From assembly GCA_938020445.1 (NCBI GenBank), contig CALIIC010000036.1:1-64000 (forward strand): DNA of 64,000 nt, given 5' to 3'. Positions 51,649-59,743 of this stretch are shown here, piece by piece. Source of the stretch: an uncultured Flavobacteriaceae bacterium. GTDB taxonomy: Bacteria > Bacteroidota > Bacteroidia > Flavobacteriales > Flavobacteriaceae. Made by a program: the position numbers and the translations under genes. The notes under the pieces were generated by a model, which saw nothing but the letters and a program-made list of their open reading frames with translations, had not been told where the DNA came from and did no database searches. The first letter of the stretch is position 1; every line of letters begins with the position of its first letter.

Positions 51649-52068
51649 TTAAGGATGTGCCGAAACCCACACCGTCTTGTTTTTGAAGTATTCCTTTTTC
51701 CAAATGGGCACCCGTTCCTTTAAAGTGTCTATCAAATACCTACAGGCTTGAAAACAGGCATCGCGATGTGGCGCCGAAGCACCAACCACGACCACAGCTT
51801 CCTCTATTTCCTTTGCTCCGACCGCATGCCGAACAACTACCGCATTCAGTTCCCATTTTTCAGCAGCTTCCAAAGCGATTTTCCTCATTTCTTTGAGCGC
51901 CATGCTTTGGTAACTCTCAAACTCCAAAGAGACCACCTCTTCGCCCTGGGTACTATCACGTACGGCACCTACAAAAACACAAACGCCACCGCTTTTAGGG
52001 TGCGATAGTTCTTGATATACCTTTCCAGGATCTAGCTGGTCTACTATTTCAATTATTGGTTCTATCAT
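51649..52068 (-). CDS. moaE: Molybdopterin synthase catalytic subunit
   Basis: A 139-residue MoaE, which with MoaD inserts the dithiolene sulfurs into molybdopterin. It has GGVCVFVGAVRD, LEFESYQSMALKEMRKIA, VVRHAVGAKEIEEAVVVVGASAPHRDACFQA and the lysine pair in PIWKKEYF. Its ATG meets the moaD stop with a one-base overlap. Confidence 0.94.
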   Translation of the reverse strand: MIEPIIEIVDQLDPGKVYQELSHPKSGGVCVFVGAVRDSTQGEEVVSLEFESYQSMALKEMRKIALEAAEKWELNAVVVRHAVGAKEIEEAVVVVGASAPHRDACFQACRYLIDTLKERVPIWKKEYFKNKTVWVSAHP

Positions 52069-52310
52069 TAGCCTCCGCTTACGGGCGGGATAATTGCAAT
52101 TTCATCGCCCTGTTTCAAAGATACATCATCCGCTGCATACTCACTGTTAACAGCAATGGCCAGAGAAGATAATTTTCCAAATTCCGGAAACTGTTCCACC
52201 ATATGCTGCTTTAATTCTAAAACGGAATTCGGCCAATCCATACCATCATCTAACGAATACAATGTTTTTCCCACTATATCCTTTGCTATTCCGAACAACA
52301 AAACTTCCAT
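52068..52310 (-). CDS. moaD: Molybdopterin synthase sulfur carrier subunit
   Basis: An 80-residue ubiquitin-fold sulfur carrier. It ends IPPVSGG; the terminal GlyGly is adenylated by MoeB and then thiocarboxylated. It is the first gene of the leftward moaD-moaE-moaC-mobA-moeB run and overlaps moaE by one base. Confidence 0.92.
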   Translation of the reverse strand: MEVLLFGIAKDIVGKTLYSLDDGMDWPNSVLELKQHMVEQFPEFGKLSSLAIAVNSEYAADDVSLKQGDEIAIIPPVSGG

Positions 52311-52351
52311 AGTTACCGCAATTTTGAAATGACAATTTACTTAAAAAAGTA

Positions 52352-53155
52352 TTATTCTTTCTTGGTTACCACCTTTCCTTTTTCTGGTATGGCATAAAAA
52401 TCAACAGGTTTTGATTCGGCGCTGAACGAAACATTTTCAAAAGTGTACTTGTTCTTCGCTTCTTTAATTTCGCGGCCTTCATAGGCATGCCAGGTAAGGG
52501 TCTTGGGTATTAGCAATCCGTCTACCTTCATCCAATCGGCATAGCGTATCCATTTTACATTATCCGATTTTTCGCCGCTTCGATACGTAACTGTATATCC
52601 CAACCATGCCATTTGATTTGTATTTGGGTCATAGTGAATATAATATTCATCTTTTGGGGAGGTACCCACACCCGCATTATAGGAAATTTGAATCCCGGGA
52701 TACGAAACGTCTTCGAACATTAATGCATCTGCCTCCGAATAAACAATCCCCTCATCGGCCAAAACAAAAGGCATCGCATAAAAATAAAACATGAGGTTGT
52801 GATAAAAAATAGGGTCTCCCCCATAGATCCCCGCTTCGTCCACTAACCAGACCTCTTTTCCATCAAAACCCATACTGACCGAACCCATTTCAATTTTATC
52901 TTTCCTTGAATACAAATCGGTTATATGGGTTTCCGTCCCATTTGGCTTGGGCAGATCGTAGGTCAAGGTGCGTTTACTCTTCCATGCCTTCAATCCACCG
53001 TGCGCTTCCAAGACCTTTGCCAAACCTTCAGGATACATAACTTCGGCTTCCCCCATATCTTCCATAGCCGGTTCCTCCTTAGTCGTATTTGTTTTTGGTG
53101 CCTCTTTGCAATGAACGAAAAGAAGAAGTGTGCCTAGAATAAAAAATTGTTTCAT
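52352..53155 (-). CDS. DUF6503-type lipoprotein
   Basis: A 267-residue lipoprotein (lipobox FVHC, about Cys16) with an acidic linker and a beta-rich domain: EAHGGLKAWKSKRTLTYDL, FDGKEVWLVDEAG and DGLLIPKTLTWHAYEG. This matches the DUF6503 group of Bacteroidota, which resembles outer-membrane lipoprotein-carrier folds (LolA-like). Function unknown. It is 41 bases upstream of moaD in the same direction but shows no tie to cofactor synthesis. Confidence 0.72.
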   Translation of the reverse strand: MKQFFILGTLLLFVHCKEAPKTNTTKEEPAMEDMGEAEVMYPEGLAKVLEAHGGLKAWKSKRTLTYDLPKPNGTETHITDLYSRKDKIEMGSVSMGFDGKEVWLVDEAGIYGGDPIFYHNLMFYFYAMPFVLADEGIVYSEADALMFEDVSYPGIQISYNAGVGTSPKDEYYIHYDPNTNQMAWLGYTVTYRSGEKSDNVKWIRYADWMKVDGLLIPKTLTWHAYEGREIKEAKNKYTFENVSFSAESKPVDFYAIPEKGKVVTKKE

Positions 53156-53205
53156 TAGTTCGTTGTTTTATGTTTGGTACTGAGTCGCAGCAAATCGGTT
53201 TTATT

Positions 53206-53213
53206 TACATTTG
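53206..53213 (+). promoter_or_regulatory. -7 element of the TrmH-type gene, predicts leaderless mRNA
   Basis: TACATTTG matches TAnnTTTG exactly and ends 4 bases before the ATG at 53218. It lies inside the longer reading frame from 53170, which is therefore unlikely to be the true gene start. Confidence 0.5.
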
Positions 53214-53217
53214 CGAC

Positions 53218-54027
53218 ATGTACGAAATTAAGCAAATCACCAGCGTGCAAAACCAGCTTGTTAAAAAAATTCGGTCGCTTCAAGAAAAATCAAGGGAACG
53301 AAAAAAAACAGGCCTTTTTGTACTAGAGGGGCTACGCGAATTACAACTTGCATTGAAAGCGAAATATACCATTGATACCGTCTTATTTCAAAGTAATTTT
53401 ATTTCCGAAACCCAGTTGAAAAACGTTCTTGATTCACAGGAACTACCGCCCAAAGTTGCTCAGGTTTCCAAAGAAATTTATCAAAAATTGGCCTACAGGG
53501 AAAGTACAGAGGGTATTATTGCGATTGTAAAGGCCGCTTCGCATACTTTAGATGATTTAAAGCTTCCTACGAAAAACGCTTTGCTGTTGGTAGCGGAGGC
53601 ACCTGAAAAACCAGGGAACATTGGGGCGCTTTTACGAACGGCGGATGCGGCCAACCTAGATGCCGTTATTATTGCCAATCCAAGGGCAGATCTCTATAAC
53701 CCAAACATTGTAAGATCAAGTGTGGGGTGTGTTTTCACAAATCAACTTGCCGTGGGGAGCACTGAAGAAGTAATTGAATTTTTAGTTAAAAAAGAGATAC
53801 GATTGTATTGTGCTGCACTTTCTGCCTCCACACCCTATGTAAATGTCGATTTCCAGGAATCGTCGGCAATTGTGGTAGGTACGGAGGCCACTGGCCTTTC
53901 CGATACTTGGTTAAGGAACTCAAGCCAAAACATCCTTATTCCCATGCAAGGTAAAATAGACTCTATGAACGTTTCGGTCTCAGCGGCAATACTTATCTTT
54001 GAAGCCAAACGTCAACGAGGTTTCTAA
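53218..54027 (+). CDS. TrmH/SpoU-family RNA 2'-O-methyltransferase
   Basis: A 269-residue SPOUT methyltransferase. The N-terminal substrate-binding domain opens ITSVQNQLVKKIRSLQEKSRERKKTGLFVLEGLRE; the C-terminal knot has EAPEKPGNIGALLRTADA (motif 1), VGTEATGLSDTWL (motif 2) and IPMQGKIDSMNVSVSAAIL (motif 3). It methylates ribose in rRNA or tRNA; the exact site is unknown. ATG 53218 fits the family start and the promoter position. Confidence 0.9.
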   Translation: MYEIKQITSVQNQLVKKIRSLQEKSRERKKTGLFVLEGLRELQLALKAKYTIDTVLFQSNFISETQLKNVLDSQELPPKVAQVSKEIYQKLAYRESTEGIIAIVKAASHTLDDLKLPTKNALLLVAEAPEKPGNIGALLRTADAANLDAVIIANPRADLYNPNIVRSSVGCVFTNQLAVGSTEEVIEFLVKKEIRLYCAALSASTPYVNVDFQESSAIVVGTEATGLSDTWLRNSSQNILIPMQGKIDSMNVSVSAAILIFEAKRQRGF

Positions 54028-54056
54028 GAACCTACTTGGCAACCAAATAAACCACA

Positions 54057-55283
54057 TTGAATACCCTTTACTACGTTATAATAGGAATTTTAGTGCTTCA
54101 ATTTCTTGTGGAGGCGCTTTTCAACTATTTAAACGCTTCCCGCTACGACAACCCAATACCAGAGGAACTCAATGATGTGTATGATACCATGGAGTATCAA
54201 AAATCCCAATCATATAAAAAGACCAACTACCAATTTGGATTGGTCAGTGCGGTATTTTCACTATTGTTGACCCTTTCTTTTCTGATTTTTGGCGGATTTG
54301 AATGGGTCGACCAAATGGTTCGGGGCATTACCGACCATCCTATTACCATGGCATTGTTGTTTTTTGGGATCGTTATCATCGGCAGCAATGTCCTTACGCT
54401 CCCCTTTTCTTATTACGCCACTTTTGTGATCGAAGAGAAATTCGGTTTTAACAAAACCAGTAAACAGCTCTTTTTTATCGATAAACTAAAGGGATGGCTG
54501 ATGACAGCGATTTTAGGCGGTGCTATTTTAACCATCATCATGCTATTTTACCAATGGGCGGGAAATCAGTTCTGGATATATGCATGGGGCCTTGTAGCAA
54601 TTTTCAGTTTGATCATGAATTTGTTTTATAGCAAATTGATCGTCCCACTGTTTAATAAACAGACACCTCTTGAAGAAGGCAGTTTAAAGTCAAAAATAGA
54701 AGGGTATGCCCAAAAGGTCGGTTTTGATTTACAACATATTTTTGTGATCGATGGTTCAAAAAGGTCTACCAAGGCCAACGCATATTTTTCAGGTTTCGGG
54801 AAGGAAAAACGCGTTACCTTATACGATACTTTAATTGCCGATCTGGAAGAAGAAGAAATCGTGGCTGTATTGGCACACGAGGTGGGGCACTATAAACGCA
54901 AGCATATCCTATTTAATCTCAGTGCCTCTATTCTACTGACCGGATTGACCTTGTTTTTACTATCCCTTTTCATCAACAATCCCGAGGTCTCTATGGCTAT
55001 CGGGGTGAGCAAACCCAGTTTCCATGCAGCCCTAATAGGGTTCGGAGTGCTCTACAGTCCAGTTTCTGAATTGACAGGTTTGGTAATGAACCATCTCTCA
55101 AGAACATTTGAATATCAAGCAGACGACTATGCTAAAAATACATACACAGCGCAGCCCCTGATCAGTTCCCTTAAGAAATTATCAAAAAATAGTCTAAGCA
55201 ACTTAACTCCTCACCCTGCATACGTTTTCCTGCATTATTCGCATCCGCCCCTGATCGAGCGCATTCGAAACTTAAAACAATAA
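54057..55283 (+). CDS. M48 membrane protease, Ste24/CAAX-protease type
   Basis: A 408-residue membrane zinc protease with several helices (about 1-22, 60-85, 95-125, 145-190, 285-330), HEVGH in VLAHEVGHYKRKH and the third ligand in EYQADDYA. It resembles Ste24/HtpX-type proteases that clear misfolded membrane proteins. The start appears to be TTG at 54057; no better ATG precedes the conserved N-terminus. Confidence 0.88.
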   Translation: MNTLYYVIIGILVLQFLVEALFNYLNASRYDNPIPEELNDVYDTMEYQKSQSYKKTNYQFGLVSAVFSLLLTLSFLIFGGFEWVDQMVRGITDHPITMALLFFGIVIIGSNVLTLPFSYYATFVIEEKFGFNKTSKQLFFIDKLKGWLMTAILGGAILTIIMLFYQWAGNQFWIYAWGLVAIFSLIMNLFYSKLIVPLFNKQTPLEEGSLKSKIEGYAQKVGFDLQHIFVIDGSKRSTKANAYFSGFGKEKRVTLYDTLIADLEEEEIVAVLAHEVGHYKRKHILFNLSASILLTGLTLFLLSLFINNPEVSMAIGVSKPSFHAALIGFGVLYSPVSELTGLVMNHLSRTFEYQADDYAKNTYTAQPLISSLKKLSKNSLSNLTPHPAYVFLHYSHPPLIERIRNLKQ

Positions 55284-55377
55284 TACAGCATTCTCGTATA
55301 TGATCCTTTCAAAAAAAACAAGAATCAAAGATCACGACGAAGGCCCAATTATTAACGTTGAACCACTACACTTTTTG

Positions 55378-55408
55378 TTGTAAAGTCGATAGGATTGTGC
55401 TACTTTTA
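55378..55408 (+). promoter_or_regulatory. Possible relA/spoT promoter
   Basis: TTG (55378-55380), a 20-base spacer and TACTTTTA (55401-55408), one base off TAnnTTTG, lie 7 bases before the ATG. The mRNA would be nearly leaderless. Confidence 0.45.
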
Positions 55409-55415
55409 ATATTGG

Positions 55416-57620
55416 ATGACAGAGGCCGCACTGGAAATAGAAAACAAAGAGATTACCAAGCAGTATAAAAAGCTGCTACGAATAAGTTATCAAACCCTTA
55501 CGGCTGCCGATAAAAAACTTATCAGGTCTGCATTTGAGGTCGCCTTGGACGCGCATAAAGATCAGCGGAGAAAATCGGGGGAAGCCTATATATTTCATCC
55601 TATTGCAGTCGCAAAAATAGTGGCTTCCGAGATTGGTCTCGATGCCGTTTCCATTGCCTCTGCCCTACTCCATGATGTTGTTGAAGACACCGAATACACA
55701 TTAGACGACATTGAACGTATGTTTGGTGAAACAGTCGCTAGGATCGTTGACGGGCTTACGAAAATTGCGCATCTCAAGAAAGACATGAATATCTCCCAAC
55801 AAGCGGAGAATTTTAGAAAAATGTTACTCACCCTTCACGATGACGTTCGGGTAATTATTATCAAAATTGCGGATCGCTATCATAATATGCTCACAATGGA
55901 TTCCATGCCCGAGCATAAGCAGGTGAAAATAGCTTCGGAAACCCTTTATATCTACGCACCCTTAGCCCATCGGATTGGGCTTTACAACATTAAGACAGAA
56001 CTAGAAGACTTAAGCCTAAAGTATACCGAACCCGAAGTATATGAAGATATTCAAGGGAAAATTGAAGAATCCAAGGAGGAACAACAAGCCTATATTGATG
56101 CTTTTAAAAAAGTAATTGAGAATTCGTTGGACGAGGAAAAACTCAATTATACGCTCAAAGGGCGTATGAAGTCTATTTTCTCCATGCGCCGAAAAATGAA
56201 GGCCCAAAATGTTGGGTTCGATGAGATTTACGACAAGTTCGCTATTCGCATCATTTATAAATCGGACCGACAGAATGAAAAGTTTCTTGCATGGAAGATC
56301 TATTCGATCGTTACCGATCACTTCACTCCGAACCCTGTACGTCTCCGGGATTGGATTTCCTCACCAAAATCTACTGGCTATGAAGCACTGCACATTACCG
56401 TTATGGGCCCAAAGGGCAGATGGGTAGAAGTTCAAATACGTAGTGAACGCATGCATGAAATTGCGGAAAAGGGCTATGCCGCACATTTTAAATACAAACA
56501 TGGTGACCAGAAAGAACAGGGCATTGAAATGTGGCTCAATCGTTTACAGGAAGCACTTGAAAGCTCCAATACAAATGCGGTCGACTTTGTAGAAGAGTTT
56601 AAATTAAACCTCTATGCGAAGGAGATTTTTGTATTTACCCCAAAAGGAGAGCTAAAGTCATTACCAAAAGGAGCCACCCCGCTTGATTTTGCCTTCAACA
56701 TACATACCGAAGTGGGTATGCGAACAAGGGGGGCGAAGGTAAATGGAAAACTTGTTCCCTTGAATACCACTTTGAGCAGCGGTGATCAAGTAGAAATTAT
56801 CACCTCGGATCATGCAAAACCCAATCAAAACTGGCTCGATTATGCGACCACGGCCCGTGCACGGGCCAAAATCAAATCTTCCTTAAAAGAAGAGCAAAAA
56901 GCGATCGCCCTGGATGGGAAAGAAGTGTTGCGCCGTAAATTAAAAACGCAGAAAATCACCTTGAACGAGGATACCGTGAATAAAATGGTCACCTATTTCA
57001 AGTTAAAGACCAGCCTTGATCTCTTTTACCGGGTGGGTATCGGTGCTATCGACAACCAGATGATCAAGGATTTTGCCTCTTCCTATAGCAATGCCTTTAT
57101 CAACTTCTTTAAAAATAAAATTAGAAGAAACCCCTCTCCAGAAGACATTCATAAAGATGAAATCACTTCCAAATACGACATGCTGGTGTTTGGAAAAGAG
57201 GAAGAAAAACTCGATTACAAACTATCGCAGTGTTGTAACCCCATTCCCGGGGACGAAGTGTTCGGTTTTGTAAGCGTTTCGGAAGGCATTAAAGTGCATA
57301 AGAAGAATTGTCCCAATGCTATTTCATTACAGAGTAATTACGCCTATCGTATTATTTCGGCCAAATGGATAGACTCTTCCAAACAAGAGTTCAAATCAGA
57401 GATAAAACTTACCGGTATCGACAATCTGGGACTCGTAAGTGATATTACAGAAATGATTTCTAACAATATGCATGTAAATATGCGCAACCTAAATTTTAGC
57501 ACCGAAGGCGAGACCTTTACCGGGAGCATCACGGTGGTCGTAAAAAACAACAGCATCTTAAAGAAACTGATGCAGAACCTGAAACAAATAAACGGTATTG
57601 ACAAAGTAACCCGGATTTAG
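55416..57620 (+). CDS. Bifunctional (p)ppGpp synthetase/hydrolase, RelA/SpoT family
   Basis: A 734-residue long RSH enzyme. The HD hydrolase domain has FHPIAVA and HDVVEDT (residues 86-92), so hydrolysis is likely intact. The synthetase domain has GRMKSIFSMRRKMK, YDKFAIRIIY, GYEALHITV and EVQIRSERMHEIAEKGYAAH. TGS (about 395-455, IFVFTPKGELKSLPKGATPLDFAF), helical and C-terminal ACT domains follow. It sets the stringent-response alarmone level. fur- and purA-type genes follow; purA product is a known ppGpp target in other bacteria. Confidence 0.94.
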   Translation: MTEAALEIENKEITKQYKKLLRISYQTLTAADKKLIRSAFEVALDAHKDQRRKSGEAYIFHPIAVAKIVASEIGLDAVSIASALLHDVVEDTEYTLDDIERMFGETVARIVDGLTKIAHLKKDMNISQQAENFRKMLLTLHDDVRVIIIKIADRYHNMLTMDSMPEHKQVKIASETLYIYAPLAHRIGLYNIKTELEDLSLKYTEPEVYEDIQGKIEESKEEQQAYIDAFKKVIENSLDEEKLNYTLKGRMKSIFSMRRKMKAQNVGFDEIYDKFAIRIIYKSDRQNEKFLAWKIYSIVTDHFTPNPVRLRDWISSPKSTGYEALHITVMGPKGRWVEVQIRSERMHEIAEKGYAAHFKYKHGDQKEQGIEMWLNRLQEALESSNTNAVDFVEEFKLNLYAKEIFVFTPKGELKSLPKGATPLDFAFNIHTEVGMRTRGAKVNGKLVPLNTTLSSGDQVEIITSDHAKPNQNWLDYATTARARAKIKSSLKEEQKAIALDGKEVLRRKLKTQKITLNEDTVNKMVTYFKLKTSLDLFYRVGIGAIDNQMIKDFASSYSNAFINFFKNKIRRNPSPEDIHKDEITSKYDMLVFGKEEEKLDYKLSQCCNPIPGDEVFGFVSVSEGIKVHKKNCPNAISLQSNYAYRIISAKWIDSSKQEFKSEIKLTGIDNLGLVSDITEMISNNMHVNMRNLNFSTEGETFTGSITVVVKNNSILKKLMQNLKQINGIDKVTRI

Positions 57621-57774
57621 AGTCGTTTTTTTCGCTGTTTTAGCATTCAAGGCAATTTGTTGAAAACAAAGGATAAAAAAATTACAATCGTAAAAGAAAC
57701 ATTTGGCTGCACTTAGCAAGCGTTTTAAGCTGCTTTCCCCAACTCCCCTTTTATAGGAAACACTATTGTGGTTA

Positions 57775-57784
57775 AAGGGCCCTT
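57775..57784. repeat. 10-bp palindrome upstream of the Fur-family gene
   Basis: AAGGGCCCTT is a perfect palindrome in an AT-rich region, 30 bases before the -7 box of the Fur-family gene. It may be an operator; there is no other evidence. The rest of the 228-base gap holds no gene. Confidence 0.3.
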
Positions 57785-57791
57785 AATAAGG

Positions 57792-57822
57792 TTTCATCAA
57801 TCAAAATTTAACTGTACATTTG
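57792..57822 (+). promoter_or_regulatory. Promoter of the Fur-family gene and purA
   Basis: TTTC (57792-57795), a 19-base spacer and TACATTTG (57815-57822) lie 26 bases before the ATG. The -7 match is exact; the -33 is one base off TTTG. Confidence 0.55.
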
Positions 57823-57848
57823 CGAATTGATGTACCGATACCAAGGCT

Positions 57849-58307
57849 ATGGCAAACGACAAAAATCAGGAAATTGTAAAGAATGTTTTCACGACATTCT
57901 TGGAAGACAACGGACATAGAAAAACTCCGGAACGTTACGCAATCCTTCAAGAAATATATGAAAGTGATGACCATTTTGATATTGAATCGCTTTATATCAA
58001 TATGAAAATGAAAAACTACCGGGTGAGCCGCGCTACCCTGTATAATACCATAGAACTTTTACTCGATTGCAAGTTGGTTCGAAAGCACCAATTCGGAAAA
58101 AATCAGGCGCAATACGAAAAGTCGTACTTTGATCGGCAACACGACCATGTGATACTTACCGACACTGGAGAGGTGGTCGAATTCTGTGATCCTCGTATTC
58201 AATCGATCAAGAAAACAATAGAAGAGGTTTTTGACATAAAAATCAGTAACCATTCACTTTATTTCTATGGTACGCGTAATAAAGAAGAAGAAAAAGAAGA
58301 CCACTAA
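57849..58307 (+). CDS. Fur-family metalloregulator without CxxC structural sites
   Basis: A 152-residue Fur-family regulator: winged helix ([35 protein letters not shown]) and dimerisation domain with metal-site residues in [27 protein letters not shown] and SNHSLYFYG. It has only two cysteines and no CxxC pair, unlike most Fur, Zur and PerR proteins that hold a C4 structural zinc. The sensed metal cannot be named. It is 21 bases upstream of purA and probably co-transcribed. Confidence 0.88.
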   Translation: MANDKNQEIVKNVFTTFLEDNGHRKTPERYAILQEIYESDDHFDIESLYINMKMKNYRVSRATLYNTIELLLDCKLVRKHQFGKNQAQYEKSYFDRQHDHVILTDTGEVVEFCDPRIQSIKKTIEEVFDIKISNHSLYFYGTRNKEEEKEDH

Positions 58308-58328
58308 CCGAAAAACAAGCATTTTACA

Positions 58329-59600
58329 ATGGCGGTAGATTTACTACTAGGATTACAATGGGGAGACGAGGGAAAAGGAAAAATCGTCGACGTACTTACC
58401 AACAACTATGATATTATCGCACGATTTCAAGGCGGTCCAAATGCGGGGCACACGCTAGAGTTTGACGGTATAAAGCATGTTCTACATACCATTCCTTCAG
58501 GCATTTTTCATAAAAACGCGGTGAACGTCGTAGGGAACGGAGTTGTCATAGATCCCGTAATCTTTAAGAAAGAACTGGACAATCTACAGCAATTCAACCT
58601 TGATTTCGGTACAAAACTGTTGATTTCAAGAAAAGCCCATTTGATTCTGCCTACCCATCGTTTACTCGATGCCGCTTCTGAAGCCTCAAAAGGCAAGGCG
58701 AAAATAGGCTCTACACTTAAAGGAATAGGACCCACTTACATGGATAAAACAGGCCGAAATGGAATGCGTGTGGGAGATTTGGAGTTGGACAATTGGGAGG
58801 ATAAATACCGTTCCCTTGCCGACAAGCATGAATCGATGATTTCATACTACGATGTGCAACTCGAGTACGATTTAAAAGAATTGGAGACCGATTTCTTTGA
58901 AGCTATCAAAGAATTAAAAAAACTCACTTTTATAGATAGCGAAGAATACCTTTACCAAGCACAAAAAAGTGGTAAGAAAATTTTAGCGGAAGGCGCACAA
59001 GGTTCTTTGCTCGATATTGACTTCGGCACCTACCCCTTTGTTACTTCCAGCAATACCACGGCAGCCGGAGCCTGTACGGGACTAGGAGTCGCGCCCAACC
59101 AGATCGGTGAAGTTTTTGGAATCTTCAAGGCATATGCCACACGGGTTGGCAGCGGACCGTTCCCCACAGAGTTATTTGATGCGGATGGTGAAACAATGGG
59201 AAGAGTCGGCAATGAATTTGGAGCAACTACCGGACGCCCTCGAAGGTGCGGATGGTTGGATCTCGTTGCCCTTAAATACGCAGTGCAAATAAATGGGGTC
59301 ACCGCCTTGATGATGATGAAAGGGGATGTATTGAGTGGTTTCGAAAAGTTAAAAGTCTGTACCGCATATAATTATAAGGGAGATACGATTACACATCTAC
59401 CTTACAATATTGACCCTGAAAACGTGACTCCGATTTATACCGAAATGGATGGATGGTCGCAAGACCTTACAAAAATGCGGTCTACAGATCAGTTCCCTTC
59501 CGGTCTTAATGCCTACATTACATACCTTGAAAAAGAATTGGAAGTGCCTATTAAAATAGTGTCCGTTGGCCCTGACCGGACCCAAACGATCCATCGCTAG
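58329..59600 (+). CDS. purA: Adenylosuccinate synthetase
   Basis: A 423-residue PurA, which uses GTP to join IMP and aspartate in AMP synthesis. The N-terminal GLQWGDEGKGKIVD is the family signature, followed by RFQGGPNAGHT, GSTLKGIGPTYMDK, AEGAQGSLLDIDFGTYPFVTSSN and GRPRRCGW. Full length. It shares a promoter with the Fur-family gene and is followed by a clear terminator. Confidence 0.97.
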   Translation: MAVDLLLGLQWGDEGKGKIVDVLTNNYDIIARFQGGPNAGHTLEFDGIKHVLHTIPSGIFHKNAVNVVGNGVVIDPVIFKKELDNLQQFNLDFGTKLLISRKAHLILPTHRLLDAASEASKGKAKIGSTLKGIGPTYMDKTGRNGMRVGDLELDNWEDKYRSLADKHESMISYYDVQLEYDLKELETDFFEAIKELKKLTFIDSEEYLYQAQKSGKKILAEGAQGSLLDIDFGTYPFVTSSNTTAAGACTGLGVAPNQIGEVFGIFKAYATRVGSGPFPTELFDADGETMGRVGNEFGATTGRPRRCGWLDLVALKYAVQINGVTALMMMKGDVLSGFEKLKVCTAYNYKGDTITHLPYNIDPENVTPIYTEMDGWSQDLTKMRSTDQFPSGLNAYITYLEKELEVPIKIVSVGPDRTQTIHR

Positions 59601-59681
59601 AAAATTGATCGAAAAAGGCAAAATACAGCCACAAAAAGACAATTTCAAAGTAGTCTAAAAGGTTTATTATTAAAGATTTAC

Positions 59682-59706
59682 AAGCCACTTTCGAGTGGCT
59701 TTTTTA
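59682..59706 (+). terminator. purA rho-independent terminator with UUCG loop
   Basis: AAGCCACT (59682-59689), loop TTCG and AGTGGCTT (59694-59701), followed by a T run. A perfect 8-bp stem with the extra-stable UUCG tetraloop. Confidence 0.88.
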
Positions 59707-59743
59707 TTTCCTATATTTAGGTGAACAACCACATGAAATCACG

